The translations under genes were made by a program, and so were the position numbers. Shown here piece after piece: positions 15,005 through 24,063 of a DNA stretch of 64,000 nt. The notes beneath the pieces are model-generated. The model worked only from the letters and a program-made list of their open reading frames with translations, did no database searches and had not been told where the DNA came from. The DNA comes from Paenibacillus tengchongensis (GTDB lineage Bacteria > Bacillota > Bacilli > Paenibacillales > Paenibacillaceae), in NCBI RefSeq assembly GCF_008973665.1, contig NZ_WACP01000022.1, forward strand, positions 1-64,000, in the 5' to 3' direction. Every line of letters starts with the position of its first letter. Position 1 is the first letter of the stretch.

Positions 15005-16303
15005 CTATTTATTGATGAAGCCTTTGTAATGGCGTTTGATCAGTTGGCTCTCGATCTGCTTCATCGTATCCAAGGCAACCCCGACCACGATCAAGAGTGA
15101 GGTACCGCCAATCTGCACTTGCTTCGGTAACCCGGACAACGTTCCGAAGATTACCGGCAATACAGAGATGAACGCCAGGAACAGGGCACCGGACATCGTC
15201 AGGCGCGACATGACTCTGGTGAGATACTTCTCAGTAGCTTTTCCTGGCCGGATTCCCGGAATGTACCCGCCATTCTTCTTCATGTTGTCAGCCATTTGCT
15301 GAGGATTCATCTGGACAAACGTATAGAAGAACGTAAATCCGATGATCATTACCACATACAGGACCATGCCGAGAGGTTTCGTATGATCCAGGTTGTTGGT
15401 AACCCATTGAGCCCAGGCATGCGTCGACCAGAAGCTGGAGAGTACAATTGGAAACTGAAGCAGTGAAATGGCGAAGATCACCGGAATAACACCTGCCGCA
15501 TTGATCTTAAGCGGAATATGTGTATTCTGTCCACCGTACATTTTGTTACCGACCACGCGTTTAGCGTATTGCACAGGGATCTTCCGAATACCTTGCTGTA
15601 CGAAGATCACTCCGACAATAATCGCTGCAACCACGAGCACTACGATAACGACTTTAAGAATATTCAGGAACACCTGGTCCGGCTGGATAAAGCTTGATTC
15701 CGCCGTAGTCTGGATATACCCCGGAATGGCAGCGACGATCCCCGCAAAAATCAGGATCGAAATCCCGTTTCCTATTCCCTTTTCGGTAATCTGCTCGCCC
15801 AGCCACATCAAGAAGGATGTACCTGCCGTCAAGATAATCGCGATAAGCAGATAATCCGCAAAGGTAGCATTTGGAATCATCTCCGTGTCATAAATCCGGT
15901 TGAAACCAATGGAAGTCGCAAAAGCTTGAATCAAACCGAGCACCACGGTACCGTAACGTGTAACCTGTGCAAGCTGCTTTTTCCCGTGCTCCCCTTGTTT
16001 CGCCCATTCAGCGAACTTAGGAACGACATCCATCGACAAAAGCTGTACGATGATGGATGCTGTAATGTACGGGTAAATACTGATTGCAAAAATGGAGAAG
16101 TTTTTGAGCGCTCCGCCCGAAAAGGTGTTCAAAAGACCCATCAAAGCGTCGCCGCTCTGATTCGTTGCTTCCAGCACTTCTTTATTCACACCGGGCACCG
16201 GTACGAATGAACCGATGCGGTAGATGATCAGGACGAACAGGGTGAACAGGATCTTTTTGCGCAAATCTTCAACATGCCATATATTCTTAAGCGTCTTGAA
16301 CAT
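15005..16303 (-). CDS. secY: protein translocase subunit SecY
   Basis: A 432-residue polytopic membrane protein with ten predicted segments, the channel of the Sec translocon. The MFKTLKNIWHVEDLRKKILFT start, GIGNGISILIFAG block and MNPQQMADNMKKNGGYIPG cytoplasmic loop are family markers. Its ATG overlaps the rplO stop in the sequence TAATG (16301-16305), so translation is coupled. SecE is coded at 45685-45876. Confidence 0.99.
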   Translation of the reverse strand: MFKTLKNIWHVEDLRKKILFTLFVLIIYRIGSFVPVPGVNKEVLEATNQSGDALMGLLNTFSGGALKNFSIFAISIYPYITASIIVQLLSMDVVPKFAEWAKQGEHGKKQLAQVTRYGTVVLGLIQAFATSIGFNRIYDTEMIPNATFADYLLIAIILTAGTSFLMWLGEQITEKGIGNGISILIFAGIVAAIPGYIQTTAESSFIQPDQVFLNILKVVIVVLVVAAIIVGVIFVQQGIRKIPVQYAKRVVGNKMYGGQNTHIPLKINAAGVIPVIFAISLLQFPIVLSSFWSTHAWAQWVTNNLDHTKPLGMVLYVVMIIGFTFFYTFVQMNPQQMADNMKKNGGYIPGIRPGKATEKYLTRVMSRLTMSGALFLAFISVLPVIFGTLSGLPKQVQIGGTSLLIVVGVALDTMKQIESQLIKRHYKGFINK

Positions 16304-16752
16304 TAGATCACCTCGGTTTTACCGCCGGCAGCCTCGATTTTCTCTACCGCAGATTGAGAGAACTTATTTGCTTGAACGTTCAATTTTACGGTCAGCTCAC
16401 CGTTGCCGAGGATCTTGATGCCGCTCTTGGAATTCTTGACTACACCAGTTTCAACGAGCAACTGTGGAGTCACTTCAGTTCCTTCAGCAAAGCTGTTCAA
16501 ATCTTCAAGGTTTACAATCGCATACTCTTTACGGGTAGGATTGAGGAAACCACGTTTAGGCAGACGACGATAGAGTGGGTTTTGTCCACCTTCGAAGCCT
16601 GGACGCACACCGCCGCCGGAGCGGGAGTTTTGACCTTTGTGACCACGGCCCGAAGTTTTACCGTTACCGCTACTTGGACCACGACCTACACGGTTGCGTT
16701 CTTTGCGGGAGCCTGGAGCTGGAGCAAGTTCATGTAACTTCATCGTTTGCAC
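16303..16752 (-). CDS. rplO: 50S ribosomal protein L15
   Basis: A 149-residue L15/uL15 with the Gly/Arg-rich N-terminal extension (RVGRGPSSGNGKTSGRGHKG) that threads into 23S rRNA, and the GVVKNSKSGIKILGNGEL block in the globular part. It overlaps secY by one base (TAATG) and follows rpmD by 32 nt. Confidence 0.99.
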   Translation of the reverse strand: MQTMKLHELAPAPGSRKERNRVGRGPSSGNGKTSGRGHKGQNSRSGGGVRPGFEGGQNPLYRRLPKRGFLNPTRKEYAIVNLEDLNSFAEGTEVTPQLLVETGVVKNSKSGIKILGNGELTVKLNVQANKFSQSAVEKIEAAGGKTEVI

Positions 16753-16784
16753 CTCCTTATTCTTGGTAGTGTATAGTAGGCTGC

Positions 16785-16970
16785 TTAGCCTTCAATTTCC
16801 GTTACGGACAGCAGATGGCTCACTTTGTTGATCATTCCGCGAATTGCAGGAGTGTCATTGTGAACCACTGTGGAGTTGGTCTTACGCAGGCCGAGCGTCT
16901 TAACGGTAACACGTTGTGTTTCCGGACGTCCGATTACGCTGCGAACGAGGGTAATCTGCAGTTTTGCCAT
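16785..16970 (-). CDS. rpmD: 50S ribosomal protein L30
   Basis: A 61-residue L30/uL30, the short bacterial form, with the signature ITLVRSVIGRPETQRVTVKTL and HNDTPAIRGMINKVSHLL. It follows rpsE by 14 nt. Confidence 0.99.
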   Translation of the reverse strand: MAKLQITLVRSVIGRPETQRVTVKTLGLRKTNSTVVHNDTPAIRGMINKVSHLLSVTEIEG

Positions 16971-16984
16971 TGACGTTCCCCTCC

Positions 16985-17482
16985 TTAACCGCGCAATTCT
17001 TCGACAGATTTGCCGCGAAGCTTCGCGACCTCTTCAATGCGTTTCAGGCGGGAAAGTCCCTCCAGAGTAGCATTGACCATGTTCATGGAATTCGAAGAAC
17101 CCAGAGATTTTGTCAAAATGTCACCAATACCTGCCAACTCGAGCACCGCACGAACAGGACCGCCGGCGATAACACCGGTACCTTCGGATGCCGGTTTCAG
17201 CAGCACGCGTCCTGCGCCGAAATGTCCGGTAACCAGGTGAGGAATCGAAGTTCCAACGATTGGGATGTGGATCAGGTTTTTCTTGGCGTCTTCAATGCCT
17301 TTGCGGATCGCATCCGGCACTTCGCCGGCTTTACCGATACCTGCACCGACATGTCCGTTGCCGTCGCCCACAACAACAAGTGCGCTGAAGCTGAAGCGGC
17401 GTCCGCCTTTTACAACTTTAGCAACACGGTTGATGTGTACAACTCTTTCTGTCAGCTCTAAACTGTTCGGATCTATACGCAA
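16985..17482 (-). CDS. rpsE: 30S ribosomal protein S5
   Basis: A 165-residue S5/uS5, part of the mRNA-entry helicase and decoding fidelity region. It has the double-stranded-RNA-binding N-terminal half (RVVHINRVAKVVKGGRRFSF) and the VGDGNGHVGAGIGKAGEVP loop where spectinomycin-resistance changes occur; the loop looks wild type. It lies 27 nt after rplR. Confidence 0.99.
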   Translation of the reverse strand: MRIDPNSLELTERVVHINRVAKVVKGGRRFSFSALVVVGDGNGHVGAGIGKAGEVPDAIRKGIEDAKKNLIHIPIVGTSIPHLVTGHFGAGRVLLKPASEGTGVIAGGPVRAVLELAGIGDILTKSLGSSNSMNMVNATLEGLSRLKRIEEVAKLRGKSVEELRG

Positions 17483-17509
17483 GTCGTTAACCTCCTTTTA
17501 AGAATTGTT

Positions 17510-17887
17510 CTAGAATTCAAGACCAGCTTCACGAGCTGCATCAGCCAGTGCTTGAATCCGTCCATGGTACAAGTATCCACCGCGGTCGAATACTACAACC
17601 TTGTGGCCGTTGGCAGTAGCACGTTCAGCAATCAGCTGACCCACTTTGCCAGCAGCTTCAACGCTGCCGCCATTACCGATGTTTGCGCTCAGTTCTTTTT
17701 CCAGCGTGGAGGCGGATACCAGAGTAACACCCTTCACGTCGTCGATCAGTTGAGCGTAGATATGTTTCGAAGAACGGAACACGTTCAAACGTGGACGCTC
17801 AGCAGTACCCTGGATTTTCGTGCGTACACGCAGATGTCTTTTGAGACGAGCCTTGTTCTTATCGCCTTTAGTAATCATGACTTCCAT
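17510..17887 (-). CDS. rplR: 50S ribosomal protein L18
   Basis: A 125-residue L18/uL18 that binds 5S rRNA. The basic N-terminus (GDKNKARLKRHLRVRTKI), the RPRLNVFRSSKHIYAQLIDD block and the FDRGGYLYHGRIQALADAAR tail are typical. Two in-frame ATGs are possible (17887 and 17878); the first follows AAGGGAG closely, the second fits the family start better, so the N-terminus is uncertain by three residues. Confidence 0.98.
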   Translation of the reverse strand: MEVMITKGDKNKARLKRHLRVRTKIQGTAERPRLNVFRSSKHIYAQLIDDVKGVTLVSASTLEKELSANIGNGGSVEAAGKVGQLIAERATANGHKVVVFDRGGYLYHGRIQALADAAREAGLEF

Positions 17888-17965
17888 TTCACTCCCTTCA
17901 GTTTGCCGTGGGCAAAATCGCTTTACGATGCAAGAAGTATCTTATCCCGGGTAACCGAGCCGTTG

Positions 17966-18508
17966 TTATTTCTTCTTACCGGCTTTACCTTCCTTACGGA
18001 TGATACGCTCGCCTTCATATTTGATACCTTTGCCTTTGTACGGTTCAGGTTCACGAACGGAACGGATTTGAGCGGCATATGCGCCAACGCGTTCTTTGTC
18101 GATGCCTTTAACGATGATCTTCGTGTTCGAAGGAACTTCGAATTCGATGCCCGCTTCCGGTGTAATTTCAACCGGGTGGGAGTAACCAACGTTGAGGACG
18201 ATCTTATCTCCGGACTTGCTTGCACGATATCCGACCCCAACCAGTTCCAGAGATTTCGAGAAACCTTCAGTCACACCGCTCACCATGTTGTTGACAACGG
18301 AGCGGGTTGTGCCGTGAAGAGAGCGATGCAGTTTGTTGTCCGAAGGACGAACAACGTTAATTTCGTTATTTTCAACCGTGATCTTCATGTCTTTATGAAG
18401 TTCACGAGTCAACGTGCCTTTAGGGCCTTTTACGGTAATAACGGTGTTGTCGACAGTAACGTCCACACCGCTAGGTACTGCGATTGGTTTGCGACCAATA
18501 CGAGACAT
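17966..18508 (-). CDS. rplF: 50S ribosomal protein L6
   Basis: A 180-residue L6/uL6 with two related alpha-beta domains, near the sarcin-ricin loop. The MSRIGRKPIAVPSGVDVTV start and the C-terminal PEPYKGKGIKYEGERIIRKEG block are diagnostic. ATG 18508 follows AAGGAGGTG by 6-7 nt, so a TTG nine bases upstream is rejected. Confidence 0.99.
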   Translation of the reverse strand: MSRIGRKPIAVPSGVDVTVDNTVITVKGPKGTLTRELHKDMKITVENNEINVVRPSDNKLHRSLHGTTRSVVNNMVSGVTEGFSKSLELVGVGYRASKSGDKIVLNVGYSHPVEITPEAGIEFEVPSNTKIIVKGIDKERVGAYAAQIRSVREPEPYKGKGIKYEGERIIRKEGKAGKKK

Positions 18509-18538
18509 GTGTTGCACCTCCTTATCTTGTGACGTTAA

Positions 18539-18937
18539 TTACCAAACGTAGCAGACAACTTCTCCGCCCGATTTCGATTGACGAGCTTCTTTGTCGGTCA
18601 TTACTCCCTTGGACGTGGAGATAATCGCGATGCCCAGACCGCCGAGTACACGAGGCACTTCATTGCTCTTCGTGTAAACGCGAAGACCTGGTTTACTGAT
18701 TCTCTTCAGACCGGAGATAACGCGCTCCTGGTTAGGGCCGTATTTCAGGAAAATACGGATAATCCCTTGTTTGTTATCTTCAACGAATTCCGCATCACGG
18801 ATGAAGCCTTCACGCTTCAGAATGTCCGCGATTTGTTTCTTCATAGTAGAAGCAGGCATTTCTACTGTTTCGTGACGCACGATGTTGGCGTTACGAATAC
18901 GAGTAAGCATATCTGCAATAGGATCAGACATAGTCAT
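18539..18937 (-). CDS. rpsH: 30S ribosomal protein S8
   Basis: A 132-residue S8/uS8 that binds helix 21 of 16S rRNA. MSDPIADMLTRIRNA start and the GLGIAIISTSKGVMTDKEAR and GGEVVCYVW C-terminal signatures are present. In E. coli S8 represses the spc operon; whether it does so here is not visible. Start 18937 lies 9 nt after AAGGAGG, with a second ATG six bases on. Confidence 0.99.
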   Translation of the reverse strand: MTMSDPIADMLTRIRNANIVRHETVEMPASTMKKQIADILKREGFIRDAEFVEDNKQGIIRIFLKYGPNQERVISGLKRISKPGLRVYTKSNEVPRVLGGLGIAIISTSKGVMTDKEARQSKSGGEVVCYVW

Positions 18938-18969
18938 GTGTGTAAACCTCCTTCCCGTTTATAAACTTC

Positions 18970-19155
18970 TTACCAACTTGCTTTTTTCACGCCAGGAATC
19001 TGGCCTTTATAAGCTAATTCACGGAAGCAAATTCTGCAAATTTTGAACTTTTGCAGTACCGAATGTGGACGACCGCAACGCTCGCAGCGTGTGTATGCAC
19101 GCACTTTGAACTTAGGCTCGCGTTGTTGTTTTACTTTCATCGAAGTTTTTGCCAC
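18970..19155 (-). CDS. rpsN: 30S ribosomal protein S14, zinc-binding type
   Basis: A 61-residue S14/uS14 with the zinc ribbon CERC...CRIC, the short C+ form of Gram-positives. The PHSVLQKFKICRICFRELAY block is the signature. It is in its canonical spot between rplE and rpsH. A zinc-free long paralogue, if any, would be elsewhere. Confidence 0.99.
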   Translation of the reverse strand: MAKTSMKVKQQREPKFKVRAYTRCERCGRPHSVLQKFKICRICFRELAYKGQIPGVKKASW

Positions 19156-19195
19156 TTTAGCCTGACACCTCCTAAACAGTTTCGGAGAATCTATC

Positions 19196-19738
19196 TTACT
19201 TGGCGAAAGGCATTCCCAGCTGATTCAGCAGCTCGCGGGATTCCTCATCCGACTTAGCCGTTGTTACGATAACGATGTCCATACCGCGGACCTTATCTAC
19301 TTTATCATACTCGATTTCAGGGAAGATCAATTGTTCTTTCAGACCCAGTGTGTAGTTGCCGCGGCCGTCGAAAGCCTTGGTCGATACACCACGGAAGTCA
19401 CGTACGCGTGGAAGCGTTACGTTGAACAATTTGTCCAGGAAGTAATACATGCGGTCACCGCGCAATGTTACTTTAACCCCGATCGGCATGTTCTCGCGCA
19501 GTTTGAAACCGGCGATGGATTTCTTTGCTCTGGTGATAACCGGCTTTTGGCCAGAAATCAGCTGCATGTCATTCACTGCAGAGTCAAGCACTTTGGAGTT
19601 CTGAACAGCGTCACCCACACCCATGTTGATGACCACTTTCTCGATCTTAGGTACTTGCATAACAGTCGTATAGTTAAACTTCTGCATCAACGCAGGAGTA
19701 ATTTCGTTCAAATACCGTTCTTTCATTCTTGCTGCCAT
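19196..19738 (-). CDS. rplE: 50S ribosomal protein L5
   Basis: A 180-residue L5/uL5 that binds 5S rRNA and contacts P-site tRNA. Signature VINMGVGDAVQNSKVLDSAV, the KKSIAGFKLRENMPIG segment and the FPEIEYDKVDKVRGMDIVIV C-terminal block. It follows rplX by 30 nt. Confidence 0.99.
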   Translation of the reverse strand: MAARMKERYLNEITPALMQKFNYTTVMQVPKIEKVVINMGVGDAVQNSKVLDSAVNDMQLISGQKPVITRAKKSIAGFKLRENMPIGVKVTLRGDRMYYFLDKLFNVTLPRVRDFRGVSTKAFDGRGNYTLGLKEQLIFPEIEYDKVDKVRGMDIVIVTTAKSDEESRELLNQLGMPFAK

Positions 19739-19768
19739 GAAGATTAGCCTCCTTTCTTAAGGACTATA

Positions 19769-20122
19769 TTAGTCGATAATCTCTCCGGAACGTTTCGCTA
19801 CACGAACCTTCTTGCCGTTGTCGAGCACTTTGTATCCGATGCGTGTAACCTTACCGCTCTTCGGATCTACGTGCATCACGTTGGACACATGGATCGGAGC
19901 TTCCTGTTCAATGATTCCGCCTTGCGGATTCAACTGGTTCGGCTTCTGGTGTTTCTTCACCATATTAACGCCTTCTACCAGCACGCGGTTTTCACGAGGG
20001 TATGCAGCGATGACACGGCCCTTTTTGCCTTTGTCCTTACCGCTGATCACGATCACCACATCGTCTTTCTTCACGTGCAGTTGATTGCTATGGGATTCCA
20101 GAACTTTTTTCACTCTAGGCAT
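19769..20122 (-). CDS. rplX: 50S ribosomal protein L24
   Basis: A 117-residue L24/uL24, an assembly initiator. The KOW motif KKDDVVIVISGKDKGKKGRV and the VEGVNMVKKHQKPN block are typical. The N-terminus MPRVKKVLESHSNQLH is longer than in B. subtilis (103 aa); ATG 20122 follows a GGAGGTG site and the shorter alternative has none as good, so the longer form is kept. Confidence 0.97.
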   Translation of the reverse strand: MPRVKKVLESHSNQLHVKKDDVVIVISGKDKGKKGRVIAAYPRENRVLVEGVNMVKKHQKPNQLNPQGGIIEQEAPIHVSNVMHVDPKSGKVTRIGYKVLDNGKKVRVAKRSGEIID

Positions 20123-20168
20123 TCATTACACCTCCTATGACACTGTGTACAAATCTTCTTGGAAAGTC

Positions 20169-20537
20169 TTAAATTACTTCCGGTGCCAAGGAAACGATCT
20201 TCATGTAGTCTTTATCGCGGAGTTCGCGAGCAACTGGTCCGAAAATACGTGTTCCGCGCGGGCTTCTGTCTTCTTTTACGATAACAGCTGCGTTTTCGTC
20301 GAAAGCAATGTAAGATCCGTCTTTACGGCGTACCGAACGTTTCGTGCGAACAACCACCGCTTTAACTACATCACCTTTTTTGACAACGCCGCCTGGTGTT
20401 GCTTGTTTGACAGAGCAAACGATCAAGTCACCGATAGCCGCTGTACGGCGTCCAGTACCACCCAGCACGCGGATACACATCAGTTCCTTCGCACCAGAGT
20501 TGTCAGCCACTTGCAACCGTGTAAATGGTTGAATCAT
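20169..20537 (-). CDS. rplN: 50S ribosomal protein L14
   Basis: A 122-residue L14/uL14 at the subunit interface. MIQPFTRLQVADNSGAKELM start, the GVVKKGDVVKAVVVRTKRSV segment and the GPVARELRDKDYMKIVSLAP tail are all conserved. It follows rpsQ by 38 nt. Confidence 0.99.
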   Translation of the reverse strand: MIQPFTRLQVADNSGAKELMCIRVLGGTGRRTAAIGDLIVCSVKQATPGGVVKKGDVVKAVVVRTKRSVRRKDGSYIAFDENAAVIVKEDRSPRGTRIFGPVARELRDKDYMKIVSLAPEVI

Positions 20538-20575
20538 TATTATTTTCCTCCTTCCGAGAAAACTATCTGATTATC

Positions 20576-20842
20576 TTAGATGATAACCGCTTTTTCAATC
20601 ACTTCGACCAATCTCCAGCGTTTGTCCTTGGAGAGCGGACGAGTTTCCATGATTTTCACGGTGTCACCGATTTTAGCGATGTTCTCTTCATCATGTGCCT
20701 TGAATTTCTTCGTGGACTTGATGCGCTTGTGGTACAGGTCATGCTTTTTATAAGTTTCAACAGCAATTACGATGGTTTTATCCATTTTGTCGCTGACCAC
20801 TTTGCCGATTTGCACTTTACGTGCGTTACGTTCTTCGCTCAT
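20576..20842 (-). CDS. rpsQ: 30S ribosomal protein S17
   Basis: An 88-residue S17/uS17 OB-fold protein binding 16S helix 11. QIGKVVSDKMDKTIVIAVET and the MHDEENIAKIGDTVKIMETRPLS-like segment are the family signature. It follows rpmC by 42 nt. Confidence 0.99.
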   Translation of the reverse strand: MSEERNARKVQIGKVVSDKMDKTIVIAVETYKKHDLYHKRIKSTKKFKAHDEENIAKIGDTVKIMETRPLSKDKRWRLVEVIEKAVII

Positions 20843-20884
20843 AGTTAGCCTCCTTCCTGATTACGGATCTACATCCGGCCTCGC

Positions 20885-21082
20885 TTAACTAATGCCAAGT
20901 ACTCTTTCATGGATAACGGTTTTAGCACGAGCTATTTCCTTGCGCACATCACGAATCCGAGTCGGGTTATCCAGCTGGCCGGTAGCCAATTGGAAACGGA
21001 GATTGAAGAGTTCTTCTTTGAAGCCCGCGATCTTTTGTTCAATCTCGGCAGTGGTTAAGTTGCGAAGTTCATTAGCTTTCAT
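20885..21082 (-). CDS. rpmC: 50S ribosomal protein L29
   Basis: A 65-residue L29/uL29, a helical hairpin at the tunnel exit that helps dock SRP and trigger factor. MKANELRNLTTAEIEQKI start and the FNLRFQLATGQLDNPTRIRD signature. The ATG at 21082 lies inside the rplP end (11-nt overlap) behind GGTGGTGA; a longer reading to 21106 does not fit the family. Confidence 0.98.
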   Translation of the reverse strand: MKANELRNLTTAEIEQKIAGFKEELFNLRFQLATGQLDNPTRIRDVRKEIARAKTVIHERVLGIS

Positions 21083-21506
21083 TTGCTTCACCACCCAATT
21101 CTTCACGTTTCACAAACTTAGTCTTAACAGGAAGCTTGTGAGCAGCAAGACGCATCGCTTCACGAGCGATTTCTTCCGATACGCCTCCGAGTTCGAACAT
21201 AATCTTGCCCGGTTTAACTACCGCTACCCACTTCTCTACGTTACCTTTACCACTACCCATACGAACTTCGAGAGGCTTCTGAGTGATTGGTTTGTCAGGG
21301 AAAATCTTGATCCATACTTTACCGCCACGTTTGATGTAACGTGTCATCGCAATACGGGCAGCTTCGATCTGACGGTTGGTGATCCAGGATGGCTCAAGAG
21401 CCTGCAGACCGAATTCGCCGAAGTTCAGTTCGGTACCGCCTTTTGCCATACCCTTCATGTGACCGCGTTGCTGTTTGCGGTGTTTAACGCGCTTTGGTAC
21501 CAACAT
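21072..21506 (-). CDS. rplP: 50S ribosomal protein L16
   Basis: A 144-residue L16/uL16 near the A site and peptidyl transferase centre. It carries MLVPKRVKHRKQQRGHMKGM, GKVWIKIFPDKPITQKPLE and RMGSGKGNVEKWVAVVKPG. It overlaps rpmC and starts 2 nt after the rpsC stop, consistent with coupled translation. Confidence 0.99.
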   Translation of the reverse strand: MLVPKRVKHRKQQRGHMKGMAKGGTELNFGEFGLQALEPSWITNRQIEAARIAMTRYIKRGGKVWIKIFPDKPITQKPLEVRMGSGKGNVEKWVAVVKPGKIMFELGGVSEEIAREAMRLAAHKLPVKTKFVKREELGGEANES

Positions 21507-21508
21507 GA

Positions 21509-22174
21509 TTAGTTGCCTCCTTCCTGAGCAGCTTGTTTCTTAGCTGGGGGAAGAACTTCTCCACGGTAGATCCATACTTTTACGCCGATACGGCCGTAAG
21601 TTGTATGTGCTTCAGCCGTTCCGTAGTCGATATCGGCACGAAGCGTATGAAGTGGAACTGTTCCTTCGCTGTATCCTTCTGAACGGGCGATTTCGGCACC
21701 GCCAAGACGTCCGCCAACTTGAGTTTTGATTCCTTTTGCACCTGCACGCATAGTTCTTTGAATCGCTTGTTTCAGCGCACGGCGGAACGATACACGGCGT
21801 TCCAGCTGTTGTGCGATGCTTTCGGCAACCAGAATTGCGTCCATTTCAGGATGCTTAATTTCGTTAATGTTGATGTGTACTTTCTTGCCGCCAGCGATTG
21901 CTGTAACCGCACTGCGCAGTACTTCAACTTCGGCTCCGCCTTTACCGATAACCATACCTGGCTTGGCAGTGTGAATCGTAACATTCACGCGGCTTGCCGC
22001 TCTTTCGATTTCGATACGGGAAACTGCGGAATCCTTTAATTTGCCTTTAAGGTATTCACGGATTTTGACGTCTTCCATCAAGAGTGTCCCGAATTCTTTG
22101 CCTGCATACCATTTGGATTCCCAATCGCGAATGATACCGATCCGGAGTCCGACTGGATTAACCTTTTGACCCAC
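21509..22174 (-). CDS. rpsC: 30S ribosomal protein S3
   Basis: A 221-residue S3/uS3 with the KH type II domain (GMVIGKGGAEVEVLRSAV) and the C-terminal GRLGGAEIARSEGYSEGTVP block, part of the mRNA entry tunnel. MGQKVNPVGLRIGIIRDWES is the standard start. It is 13 nt after rplV. Confidence 0.99.
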   Translation of the reverse strand: MGQKVNPVGLRIGIIRDWESKWYAGKEFGTLLMEDVKIREYLKGKLKDSAVSRIEIERAASRVNVTIHTAKPGMVIGKGGAEVEVLRSAVTAIAGGKKVHININEIKHPEMDAILVAESIAQQLERRVSFRRALKQAIQRTMRAGAKGIKTQVGGRLGGAEIARSEGYSEGTVPLHTLRADIDYGTAEAHTTYGRIGVKVWIYRGEVLPPAKKQAAQEGGN

Positions 22175-22187
22175 TAGTTATCCCTCC

Positions 22188-22520
22188 TTATTTCTCGGAT
22201 ACCACCAGAGTAATGTGGCTCGTGCGTTTATTGATCCGGCTGGCGCGACCCATCGCGCGCGGGCGGAAACGTTTCATTGTTGGACCTTGGTTAACGAAAA
22301 TTTCGCTAATGAACAAATTGTTCACGTCCATGGAGTAGTTGTGCTCAGCGTTGGCAATGGCCGAGTTGAGCAGCTTTTCAACTACCGGAGAAGCGGATTT
22401 CGGAGTGTGGCGAAGGATGGAGATGGCTTCACCAACCTGCTTGCCGCGAATCAAGTCAACAACCAGTTTCGCTTTACGAGCGGAAATCCGCACCGATCTT
22501 GCATGCGCTTTTGCTTCCAT
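22188..22520 (-). CDS. rplV: 50S ribosomal protein L22
   Basis: A 110-residue L22/uL22 whose beta-hairpin lines the exit tunnel. MEAKAHARSVRISARKAKLV start and the PRAMGRASRINKRTSHITLV hairpin, where macrolide-resistance changes can occur, look wild type. It follows rpsS by 34 nt. Confidence 0.99.
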   Translation of the reverse strand: MEAKAHARSVRISARKAKLVVDLIRGKQVGEAISILRHTPKSASPVVEKLLNSAIANAEHNYSMDVNNLFISEIFVNQGPTMKRFRPRAMGRASRINKRTSHITLVVSEK

Positions 22521-22554
22521 GTGTTTACCCTCCTCTCAGACGAAGACCTGTTAA

Positions 22555-22833
22555 TTATCTTCTTGTTTTCTTATCGTCATTCGCATGGCCTTTGTAAGTA
22601 CGTGTTGGCGCGAACTCGCCCAACTTGTGACCTACCATATCTTCCGTTACGTATACAGGCACGTGTTTGCGGCCGTCATATACACCAAACGTATGTCCGA
22701 TAAACTGAGGGAAAATCGTCGAGCGACGGGACCAGGTTTTAACTACGACTTTCTTGTCTGCCGCGTTCAGTTCCTCAACTTTTTTCAGCAGGTAGCCATC
22801 AATGAATGGCCCCTTCTTTAAACTGCGACCCAT
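22555..22833 (-). CDS. rpsS: 30S ribosomal protein S19
   Basis: A 92-residue S19/uS19 of the 30S head. MGRSLKKGPFIDGYLLKKVE start and the WSRRSTIFPQFIGHTFGVYD signature. It follows rplB by 78 nt; the gap carries no gene. Confidence 0.99.
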   Translation of the reverse strand: MGRSLKKGPFIDGYLLKKVEELNAADKKVVVKTWSRRSTIFPQFIGHTFGVYDGRKHVPVYVTEDMVGHKLGEFAPTRTYKGHANDDKKTRR

Positions 22834-22911
22834 GTGTAAATCCTCCCTTCATTCCGGTTCTTTCAAACCGCGAAACGACGCTTCGCGCTATTCTAAACTG
22901 CTAGAAGCGTC

Positions 22912-23742
22912 TTATTTCGTGCGGCGGCGAACGATATATTTATCAGATGCCTTGTTTTTCTTACGAGTCTTGTAGCCGAGGGTTGGTTTGCCCCATGGCG
23001 ACATAGGAGATTTCCGTCCGATTGGAGCGCGGCCTTCACCACCACCGTGAGGGTGATCGTTAGGGTTCATTACTACCCCGCGAACTTCAGGACGTTGGCC
23101 CAGCCAGCGGCTGCGACCGGCTTTACCGATCTTAACCAATTCATGGTCTCCGTTACCTACGGATCCGATAGTTGCACGGCATACGCTCAGGATTCTGCGT
23201 ACTTCACCGGAAGTCAGACGAACGGAAACATATTTTTCTTCTTTACCAAGAAGCTGAGCTTCTGTGCCGGCAGCGCGTACCAATTGTCCGCCTTTGCCTG
23301 GTTTCAGCTCGATGTTGTGGATAACTGTACCTACCGGAATGTTTTCCAGAGGAAGGCTGTTGCCGATCTTGATATCGGCACTAGGACCGGATTCCACTTT
23401 ATCCCCAACTTTAAGGCCTTTAGGAGCGATGATATAACGTTTCTCCCCGTCAGCATAGTGGATCAAAGCGATGTTGGACGTACGGTTCGGGTCATACTCG
23501 ATCGTAGCAACGGTTCCTGGTATGCCGTCTTTCGTCCGTTTGAAGTCGATAATACGGTATTTACGTTTGTGTCCGCCGCCATGGTGACGAACCGTAATTT
23601 TACCCTGGTTGTTGCGGCCGGCATTTTTGCTCAGCGGTGCAAGCAACGATTTCTCTGGCTGGTTTGTTGTAATTTCTTCAAACGTAGACACGGACATTGC
23701 GCGTCTTGCCGGAGAGGTCGGTTTGTACTTTTTGATTGGCAC
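22912..23742 (-). CDS. rplB: 50S ribosomal protein L2
   Basis: A 276-residue L2/uL2, needed for subunit joining and the peptidyl transferase centre. MPIKKYKPTSPARRAMSVST start, GGGHKRKYRIIDFKR and the highly conserved MNPNDHPHGGGEGRAPIGRK loop with the key His. Full length. Confidence 0.99.
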   Translation of the reverse strand: MPIKKYKPTSPARRAMSVSTFEEITTNQPEKSLLAPLSKNAGRNNQGKITVRHHGGGHKRKYRIIDFKRTKDGIPGTVATIEYDPNRTSNIALIHYADGEKRYIIAPKGLKVGDKVESGPSADIKIGNSLPLENIPVGTVIHNIELKPGKGGQLVRAAGTEAQLLGKEEKYVSVRLTSGEVRRILSVCRATIGSVGNGDHELVKIGKAGRSRWLGQRPEVRGVVMNPNDHPHGGGEGRAPIGRKSPMSPWGKPTLGYKTRKKNKASDKYIVRRRTK

Positions 23743-23769
23743 TTGAGTTCCCTCCTTACTTCAAGAGTA

Positions 23770-24063
23770 TTATTCTACCGCTTCAAAGAATTCCAGCGGC
23801 TTGCTGTCCGGGCTGAGCTTCACGATGGCTTTCTTCCACTCTGGAGTGTATCCGGAGTATCTGCCGTAGCGTTTCAGCTTGCCAGGTACGCGCATAGTGT
23901 TCACACTAACTACTTTCACTTTAAAGATAGCCTCAACGGCTTGCTTGATTTCGGTTTTGTTGGCACGAATGTCCACTTCAAAAGCGTATTTCATTTCGCT
24001 CATATAGTCGGATGTGCGTTCCGTAATCACCGGACGTTTGATAATATCACGAGGATCTTTCAT
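23770..24063 (-). CDS. rplW: 50S ribosomal protein L23
   Basis: A 97-residue L23/uL23 at the tunnel exit, docking site of trigger factor and SRP. DIIKRPVITERTSDYMSEMK and the VDIRANKTEIKQAVEAIFKV signature. Its ATG overlaps the rplD stop in TAATG, so the pair is translationally coupled. Confidence 0.99.
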   Translation of the reverse strand: MKDPRDIIKRPVITERTSDYMSEMKYAFEVDIRANKTEIKQAVEAIFKVKVVSVNTMRVPGKLKRYGRYSGYTPEWKKAIVKLSPDSKPLEFFEAVE